From contig DASXVA010000007.1 in assembly GCA_036504515.1 (NCBI GenBank), positions 310,001-374,000 on the forward strand: DNA of 64,000 nucleotides, read 5' to 3'. The notes below the pieces were generated by a model. It ran no database searches, had not been told where the DNA came from, and saw only the letters and a list, made by a program, of their open reading frames with translations. The stretch is from AWTP1-18 sp036504515 (GTDB lineage Bacteria; Pseudomonadota; Gammaproteobacteria; Burkholderiales; Rhodocyclaceae). Made by a program: the position numbers and the translations under genes. Shown here piece after piece: positions 58,721-64,000 of this stretch. How positions within the stretch are numbered: position 1 is the first letter of the stretch; every line of letters starts with the position of its first letter.

Positions 58721-60460
58721 ATGACAAGAAAAAATTCATCCAGTGGAATGCCTTTCGCTGAAGCTCGGGAAGCATTGAGTGATATCAAGAAGGCCGTTGA
58801 ATCAAACGTTGACCCTGTTGGAATGGCGACGCCAATAATGCATGCGCAGGTAGCATGGCTGTCGCATCCACAGGAGTTGGCCGCTGCATTGGCCTCGTTA
58901 TCTGAAAAAATGTGGACGCTGCAACAGCACTCATGGCGTCGAGCGGTTGGCATGGAGAGCGCGGATGTTGTCACGCCGAACCCTGACGATACTCGTTTTG
59001 TGGATCCCATATGGACAACCTCACCGTCATGGGACATCACAAAAGAATGGTACTTAACCATCACGCGACATATGCAGGATATGCTTTACGAAACTCCGGG
59101 CTTATCCAGTAAAGATCGGCGCCGCGCTGCTTTTTGGTGGAGAAAATGGCTGAATGCAGTAGCGCCGACAAACTTCCTTCTAACTAATCCCGTCGCGTTG
59201 CGCCTTGCAGTTGAAACCAAGGGTGAGAGTTTGGTGAAGGGGTTCAATAACCTCTTGGAGGATGTGCAGGCTGGAACAGTCCGTATGACCAGCACTGAAG
59301 AATTTACAGTAGGTCAGAATCTTGCAACCACGCCGGGTAAGGTTGTGTTCCGCAATAAGTTGTTAGAGTTAATTCATTACGCGCCCACTGCTACAAAGGT
59401 TCATAAGACTCCCGTTGTCATTGTCGTTCCGTGGATCAACAAGTTTTATATCCTTGACTTAAATGCGCGAAAGAGCATGGTCAAGTTCCTGCTGGATCAG
59501 GGGCTGGATGTTTACATCACCAGTTGGAAAAATCCGGATGCCTCCATGAGGGAGGTTTCCTTTGATGATTACCTGACGGAAGGGATTGATCAGGCGATCA
59601 ATGTGGCTAAGGATATTTCAGGGAGCGATCAGGTCAACGCAGTCGGTTACTGCATTGGAGGCGCAGCATTGGCGACGTATATGGCTTGGGCCAATCGCCA
59701 CTATGGCAAAGAGGCCATGCCTGTTGCCAGTGCAACATTTTTTACGACGCTTGTTGATTATCACAAGCCTGGAGACATTGAGGTTTTCTTGGATGAGGGC
59801 ACCATTGATTGGTTGACCAAGTCCATGGATAAGAAGGGTTATCTGGATGGCAAGGATATGGCCTCAGCATTCCGCTTGCTTCGGTCAAATAGCCTGATCT
59901 GGCACTATGTGGTGCATGGCTATCTGTATGGCGAAAAGCCATCTGCCTTTGATGTCCTTTATTGGAATATGGATTCAACGCGCATGCCTGCAGCAATGCA
60001 TGGCTGGTATTTGCGTGAGTTTTATCTGGAAAACAAGCTCATCAAAAAAGACGCTCTCACCATTGCGGGAGAGTTGATTGATTTAGAGCAGATTGATCAA
60101 CCTGTCTATGCTGTTTCGGCAGAAGATGATCACATTGCGCCTTGGCGGCAGACTTTCCGCATCAATAATTTTGTGTCAGGTGATAAGCGATTTGTGCTGT
60201 CATCCTCAGGCCATATTCTTGGAATTGTGAATCCAGTTGTTAATCCTCCCAAGCGGGAATATTGGGTTGGCGCTGCAGAGCGGCACCACAATCCTGACGA
60301 TTGGAAAGGGATTGCCGAGCATCGGCAAGGTAGCTGGTGGGAGGACTGGATGGTGTGGCTGAAACCGCGCTCTGGCCCCTTGGGGAAGGTACCTGCTGTT
60401 GAAACAAAGGCTTACCCTGCATTGGCTGATGCACCTGGAACATATGTTCTTGAAGACTAA
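58721..60460 (+). CDS. phaC: Class I polyhydroxyalkanoate synthase
   Basis: 579 aa. The lipase-like box is VGYCIGGAAL with catalytic C311; the Asp is in SAEDDHIAPW and the His in SSGHILGIVNP. The N-terminal PhaC_N domain has WTTSPSWDITKEWYL and FFLLTNP-type sequence. It polymerises 3-hydroxyacyl-CoA into storage granules. phaA, phaB and phasin genes are not in the window. Confidence 0.95.
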   Translation: MTRKNSSSGMPFAEAREALSDIKKAVESNVDPVGMATPIMHAQVAWLSHPQELAAALASLSEKMWTLQQHSWRRAVGMESADVVTPNPDDTRFVDPIWTTSPSWDITKEWYLTITRHMQDMLYETPGLSSKDRRRAAFWWRKWLNAVAPTNFLLTNPVALRLAVETKGESLVKGFNNLLEDVQAGTVRMTSTEEFTVGQNLATTPGKVVFRNKLLELIHYAPTATKVHKTPVVIVVPWINKFYILDLNARKSMVKFLLDQGLDVYITSWKNPDASMREVSFDDYLTEGIDQAINVAKDISGSDQVNAVGYCIGGAALATYMAWANRHYGKEAMPVASATFFTTLVDYHKPGDIEVFLDEGTIDWLTKSMDKKGYLDGKDMASAFRLLRSNSLIWHYVVHGYLYGEKPSAFDVLYWNMDSTRMPAAMHGWYLREFYLENKLIKKDALTIAGELIDLEQIDQPVYAVSAEDDHIAPWRQTFRINNFVSGDKRFVLSSSGHILGIVNPVVNPPKREYWVGAAERHHNPDDWKGIAEHRQGSWWEDWMVWLKPRSGPLGKVPAVETKAYPALADAPGTYVLED

Positions 60461-60590
60461 GTTAAGTACTTGAAAAATTCCGGGTTAACAATGCGTTATA
60501 GGAGTCGGGAAGGGGTGGGATCGGCTATCATTACGCCTTTTTCCGGGGCCTACTAGGCTCCGACTGCCCCAAAAGGGCCAAGGGGATGCA

Positions 60591-61844
60591 ATGAAGTGTG
60601 TGGATGATTTCCGCCTGATGTTTGGCAAGCGGGAAGTGGTGCCCATCATGATCGGTGGCATGGGGGTAGACATTTCTACGGCGGAACTCGCACTGGAGGT
60701 CGCACGGCTAGGCGGTGTCGGCCATATTTCAGATGCGATGGTGCCAACGGTAGCTGATCGTCGATTCAAGACGCATTTCGTCAAGCAAAAGCTCAAGCAG
60801 TACAAGTTCAACGTAGCTAACGCTGACAAGTCAGCAGTTCAGTTCGACTTAGGGCAGCTTGAAGAAGCAACACGCATGCACGTGGGCAAAACTATGGAGG
60901 TCAAGCGCGGTGATGGCATGATCTTCATCAACTGCATGGAAAAGCTCACGATGAACGGCCCCAAAGATACTTTGCGGGTACGGCTGAATGCTGCTTTGGA
61001 TGCAGGTATTGACGGTATTACCTTATCTGCCGGCTTGCATCTGGGTTCTTTTGCCCTGATGGAAGATAACCCCCGCTTCCGTGATGCCAAGCTTGGCATC
61101 ATCGTGTCTTCATTGCGTGCTTTACAGCTTTTTTTGCGCAAGAACGCAAAACTTAATCGTCTGCCTGACTTCATCGTTATTGAAGGGCCATTGGCTGGTG
61201 GTCACCTTGGGTTTGGTCTTGATGACTGGAAAAAATTCAATCTACAGACCATCATCACTGAGGTTCATCAGTGGTTGCAGCAAGAAAACCTGAATATTCC
61301 CCTGATTGCAGCCGGTGGTATTTTCACGGGAAGTGATGGTGTTTCCTTCTTGGAAAATGGCTCGGCGGCGATTCAGGTGGCAACGAGATTTACTGTTGCT
61401 CAGGAGTGTGGTTTGCCCCCTGATGTTCAACAGGAGTACTTCAAAGCCAGTGAGGAAGATATTGAAGTCAATACCATTTCTCCAACTGGCTATCCGATGC
61501 GGATGTTGAAGAATAGTCCCGCAATTGGGAATGGTATTCGGCCAAACTGCGAGGCCTACGGTTATCTGTTGGATGGCAACGGTTCCTGTTCCTACATTGA
61601 CGCCTATAACCGTGAAGTCGGTTTGCACCCCGATGCGCATCGCGTCAAGGTGATGGACAAGACTTGTTTGTGCACCCATATGCGCAACTTTGATTGTTGG
61701 ACCTGCGGGCACTACACCTATCGGCTCAAGGATACGACTCGCAAGATGGTTAGCGGGGATTATCAAATTCTGACCGCTGAACATATTTTCAACGACTATC
61801 TGTTGAGTCGTGACAATAAGATTGCCTTGCCTGAACCCTTGTGA
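60591..61844 (+). CDS. Nitronate monooxygenase-like FMN protein with Cys-rich C-terminus
   Basis: 417 aa. PIMIGGMGVDISTAELALEV, EGPLAGGHLGFG and IAAGGIFTGSDGVSFLENGS are the FMN barrel motifs of the nitronate monooxygenase/2-nitropropane dioxygenase family. The C-terminal extension has MDKTCLCTHMRNFDCWTCGH, four cysteines and two histidines that could bind a metal or cluster and are not usual for the family. Its electron source and substrate are unknown. It lies 130 bases after phaC; no close operon partner. Confidence 0.8.
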   Translation: MKCVDDFRLMFGKREVVPIMIGGMGVDISTAELALEVARLGGVGHISDAMVPTVADRRFKTHFVKQKLKQYKFNVANADKSAVQFDLGQLEEATRMHVGKTMEVKRGDGMIFINCMEKLTMNGPKDTLRVRLNAALDAGIDGITLSAGLHLGSFALMEDNPRFRDAKLGIIVSSLRALQLFLRKNAKLNRLPDFIVIEGPLAGGHLGFGLDDWKKFNLQTIITEVHQWLQQENLNIPLIAAGGIFTGSDGVSFLENGSAAIQVATRFTVAQECGLPPDVQQEYFKASEEDIEVNTISPTGYPMRMLKNSPAIGNGIRPNCEAYGYLLDGNGSCSYIDAYNREVGLHPDAHRVKVMDKTCLCTHMRNFDCWTCGHYTYRLKDTTRKMVSGDYQILTAEHIFNDYLLSRDNKIALPEPL

Positions 61845-61850
61845 TTAGCG

Positions 61851-61884
61851 CATTCCCTACCATTTGTGGTTGGGAATGTGCGGG
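61851..61884. repeat. Hairpin after the nitronate-monooxygenase-like gene
   Basis: GCGCATTCCC pairs with GGGAATGTGC, and inside it ACCA with TGGT around a TTTG loop. No T-run follows, so it is only a possible terminator or mRNA stem. Confidence 0.4.
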
Positions 61885-61932
61885 TGGGTTCTGTTGCGAT
61901 AGTATCAACCAGGCTTTACAGGGGAAAAGCCG

Positions 61933-62562
61933 ATGAGCGGAAATCTGTTGCCGGCTTCGCATCAGGATGCTGGAAAGGAACTGCGAAAAATTGTGCGCAT
62001 CAATGAGGAAATCAAGAAGGTAGTCGCTACTGCTTTCAAGATCAATCTGATGGCCATGAATGCTATTTTCTTGGCTAAGCGTGCTGGACAGTCAGCTCTG
62101 GGGTTTGGTGTTCTTTCCAATGAGTTAAGGCGATTTGCAATGGATTTGCAACGCCAAATGGAAACTCTGAAAGATGCTACCTACGGCAGTGTTGCGACAG
62201 TGACCAATCTGGTCAAGCAGTCCCGCATGGACAGGGTGTTGGAGAAAGCCCGGGCGAGCAGCTCCGGAGTCGGGCGCAGTTGCATTGAGCAGCGTTTGCA
62301 ATCCCGGCACGAAGCAGCAGATGGGCATAACCGCCAGGTAGCCTCTTTAAATCGGAAGCTTTCCCAGTTGATTGCGGACACTGTGCAATTGGTCGAATTA
62401 GGTAGTGTCCTCGCCCGTTCGGCAAAAATTGAAGCCGCCTATGGAGGTGGTTTTTCCGTTGCCTTGATGCAGGTCTCCAGCGACTTCGAACAAATCATCA
62501 GTGAAATTCAGCGATCCCTCGATAATCTGACCAAACATCAGTCAAAGGAAACTTCAGTATGA
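61933..62562 (+). CDS. Small soluble chemoreceptor-like protein with degenerate signalling tips
   Basis: 209 aa, no membrane helix, sensor domain or HAMP. Residues 28-70 (VVATAFKINLMAMNAIFLAK, then RAGQSALGFGVLSNELRRFA) align with the tip of a chemoreceptor: compare TNLLALNAAIEAARAG and GFAVVAGEVRKLA in the receptor at 32.2 kb. The conserved tip Glu is replaced by Leu. A second such segment is at about 153-190 (LARSAKIEAAYGGGFSVAL). The rest is coiled-coil helix. It overlaps the di-iron protein gene by ATGA, so the two probably act together. Function unproven. Confidence 0.75.
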   Translation: MSGNLLPASHQDAGKELRKIVRINEEIKKVVATAFKINLMAMNAIFLAKRAGQSALGFGVLSNELRRFAMDLQRQMETLKDATYGSVATVTNLVKQSRMDRVLEKARASSSGVGRSCIEQRLQSRHEAADGHNRQVASLNRKLSQLIADTVQLVELGSVLARSAKIEAAYGGGFSVALMQVSSDFEQIISEIQRSLDNLTKHQSKETSV

Positions 62563-63299
62563 AGACTGCCCAGGCTATTTACGAAGAGGGCAGTCATAAA
62601 TGGCATGCCATCGTTCGCGATGCCTCCCGCCCGAATTATTTGATTGATACCAACGAGTATCTTGTGACGGTAGGGGACGATGCGATCCTCCTTGATCCCG
62701 GCGGTTCTGAAATTTTTCCTGCGGTTTTTTCTGCCATTTCAGCGGAGTTCGATCCTCGCAAAATCGACAAGGTGTTTGCCTCGCACCAAGACCCCGATAT
62801 TGCTTCCTCCTTATCTATGTGGCTGGAGTTCAATCCATCAGTGAAGTGTTATGTGAGCTGGTTGTGGACCAGCTTTGTGCCTCACTTCGGGGGGCAGGCC
62901 GATACTTTCGTTCCGATACCCGATAGCGGCATGGATATCATGGTGGGTGGTCAGCGACTACAGGCTATTCCCGCCCATTATTTGCATTCATCAGGCAACT
63001 TCCATCTCTACGATCCAAAGGCAAAAATTCTCTTTTCTGGTGATGTTGGTGCCGCACTGCTCCCCACAGGTGAAGACGGATTGTTTGTGGAGAATTTTGA
63101 TCGGCATATCCGTCATGCAGAGGCATTTCATCGTCGCTGGATGGGCTCTGATCGGGCCAAGCGGGATTGGTGTGCCCGGGTTTTGGCGATGGATATCGAC
63201 ATGCTGTGTCCTCAGCATGGTGCGATTTATAAAGGTGAAAACGTGAAACGGTTTATCGACTGGTTTGCCAACTTGGAAGTCGGTATTCTCAAGTCCTGA
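62559..63299 (+). CDS. Metallo-beta-lactamase-fold di-iron protein (ODP/flavodiiron type)
   Basis: 246-aa protein. Candidate metal ligands are H76, D78, D80 in ASHQDPDIA, H140 in PAHYLHSSGNFHL, D162 in FSGDVGAAL and H220 in CPQHGAIY, the spacing of flavodiiron proteins and of the oxygen-binding di-iron protein ODP, with Asp in place of Glu in HxExD. There is no flavodoxin domain, so it lacks the reductase part. ODP of Treponema senses oxygen or iron for chemotaxis. Coupled to the chemoreceptor-like gene by ATGA, it is probably the sensor half of the pair. Confidence 0.8.
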   Translation: MKTAQAIYEEGSHKWHAIVRDASRPNYLIDTNEYLVTVGDDAILLDPGGSEIFPAVFSAISAEFDPRKIDKVFASHQDPDIASSLSMWLEFNPSVKCYVSWLWTSFVPHFGGQADTFVPIPDSGMDIMVGGQRLQAIPAHYLHSSGNFHLYDPKAKILFSGDVGAALLPTGEDGLFVENFDRHIRHAEAFHRRWMGSDRAKRDWCARVLAMDIDMLCPQHGAIYKGENVKRFIDWFANLEVGILKS

Positions 63300-63311
63300 T
63301 TGTTGTTGACT

Positions 63312-63704
63312 ATGTATCCACTGCTGAAATATTTGCACATTGCCTGTGCCTTCTTCAGCATTGTGAGTTTTTTCCTGCGCGGAATTTTGCATTTGTCGGG
63401 TTCGACTGTGCCAACCCGATCTTGGGTTCGGCGTCTGACTGACCTGAATGATGCATTTCTGTTAATAGCCGCCACGGGCTTGGTGATCGTGACCGGGCAA
63501 TACCCGTTTGTGGCGCCATGGCTAACGGCCAAGGTTATCGGGCTCGTGCTGTATATCGGTCTTGGTATCGCATCTTTTCGCTTATTGCGAGGGTTCTATA
63601 TGCGATTGCTAGCCTGGCTCGGAGCCTTGATCGTTGCCGGCTATATTGTTTCTGTTGCCCTGGCTAAGACACCCTACGGATTTTTTTCGTTTCTACTTGT
63701 GTAG
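63312..63704 (+). CDS. SirB2 family membrane protein
   Basis: 130 aa from the ATG at 63312; TTG codons at 63300-63306 are also in frame. MYPLLKYLHIACAFFSIVSF and FLRGIL are the SirB2 start, with four helices and KTPYGFFS at the end. Function unknown. It follows the di-iron gene by 12 bases and converges on the fnr-type gene. Confidence 0.85.
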   Translation: MYPLLKYLHIACAFFSIVSFFLRGILHLSGSTVPTRSWVRRLTDLNDAFLLIAATGLVIVTGQYPFVAPWLTAKVIGLVLYIGLGIASFRLLRGFYMRLLAWLGALIVAGYIVSVALAKTPYGFFSFLLV

Positions 63705-63761
63705 TTGCTTAGTGTTACAGGCCTCTATGCGATGTAAAGAGACACCTGGCTGTAACGGGTT

Positions 63762-64000
63762 TCAGATGGGTTGGTGATTGAGTAGTCTCTTTAAACCGGC
63801 TGCGTCCAAAATGCGCACATGTTTTTGCTGGACACTAATCAGCCCTGATTCCTGAAAGTGGGAAAAAGCCCGGCTAACCGTTTCCAGCTTAAGGCCAAGG
63901 TATGAGCCAATCTCTTCCCGCGTCATTCGGAGGTGAAACTCCGTCGCAGAATAGCCTCGAGCCATGAAGCGTTGCGATAGGTTCAGCAAAAATGCAGCGA
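63762..64000 (-). CDS. Crp/Fnr family regulator, 3' part
   Basis: Only the C-terminal 78 codons are inside; the frame is open to the right edge (AAFLLNLSQRF). The helix-turn-helix MTREEIGSYLGLKLETVSRA has E-T-V-S-R in the recognition helix, the E-x3-R pattern of FNR/Anr proteins that read TTGAT half-sites. It matches the boxes found before ccoN. Whether the N-terminal cysteines for a 4Fe-4S cluster exist cannot be seen. Confidence 0.88.
   Translation of the reverse strand, partial: AAFLLNLSQRFMARGYSATEFHLRMTREEIGSYLGLKLETVSRAFSHFQESGLISVQQKHVRILDAAGLKRLLNHQPI

Noticed and set aside
58609..59064. N-terminal extension of UspA to 299 residues
   Set aside because: The extension shadows the divergent promoter and phaC; the ATG at 58608 has a strong ribosome site and the family N-terminus.

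Overview
The window looks like chromosomal DNA of a betaproteobacterium, most likely of the order Rhodocyclales. This is inferred from gene order and protein type (holC-DUF2486 beside pepA, ilvBNC-psd-pssA-leuA, xseB-ispA-dxs-folE2, ccoNOQP with an Fnr-type regulator, class I PhaC, DUF3619/DUF3106 genes), not from a database search. Housekeeping operons dominate. I see no insertion sequence, prophage, integrase or CRISPR array. G+C is visibly lower from about 50.5 kb onward.

0-3.7 kb (minus strand): a tightly overlapped operon for 4-amino-4-deoxy-L-arabinose decoration of lipid A (arnT, an EmrE-like flippase subunit, arnB, start of arnC), led by a small Mth938-domain gene. 3.9-6.5 kb: alaA-type aminotransferase and homoserine dehydrogenase, then a terminator and a GNAT acetyltransferase. 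7.1-7.3 kb: two matching operator-like palindromes between convergent genes. 7.3-9.7 kb (minus): pepA-holC-DUF2486. 9.8-11.9 kb: lptF-lptG of the LPS exporter. 12-14 kb (minus): ECF sigma factor, a one-TM DUF3619 protein, a periplasmic DUF3106 protein and an RDD membrane protein. This set resembles sigma/anti-sigma/periplasmic-sensor systems. Two of its genes appear to lack a canonical start codon.

14-22 kb: branched-chain amino acid and phospholipid synthesis (ilvB, ilvN, ilvC, psd, pssA, leuA), then DUF2069 and YihY membrane proteins. 22-25.6 kb: an unrecognised 445-aa protein and the rpsP-rimM-trmD-rplS operon. 25.6-29.6 kb (minus): xseB-ispA-dxs-folE2. 29.7-33.7 kb: a stand-alone Rieske oxygenase, an EamA exporter, a SpoIIAA-like protein and a Cache-type chemoreceptor. 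33.7-42.2 kb: queG divergent from tsaE-amiC, then ribF-ileS-lspA-fkpB-ispH, all with coupled or overlapping ends.

42.2-50.5 kb (minus): the type IV pilus minor-pilin operon pilE-fimT-pilV-pilW-pilX-pilY1, with a TonB-like gene as its last member. 50.7 kb: tRNA-Thr(CGT). 50.8-58.1 kb: the cbb3 oxidase locus (ccoI, ccoS, ccoN, ccoO, ccoQ, ccoP, fixH, DUF3149), with FNR-type boxes ahead of ccoN; ccoG is absent. 58.2-64 kb: UspA, PhaC, a nitronate-monooxygenase-like protein with a Cys-rich tail, then a two-gene unit: a small soluble protein with two degenerate chemoreceptor-tip segments, translationally coupled to a metallo-beta-lactamase-fold di-iron protein of the oxygen-binding (ODP/flavodiiron) type. 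SirB2 and the 3' part of an fnr-type gene follow. The right end therefore reads as an oxygen-response neighbourhood, and the mini-chemoreceptor/di-iron pair is the best candidate for an undescribed system.
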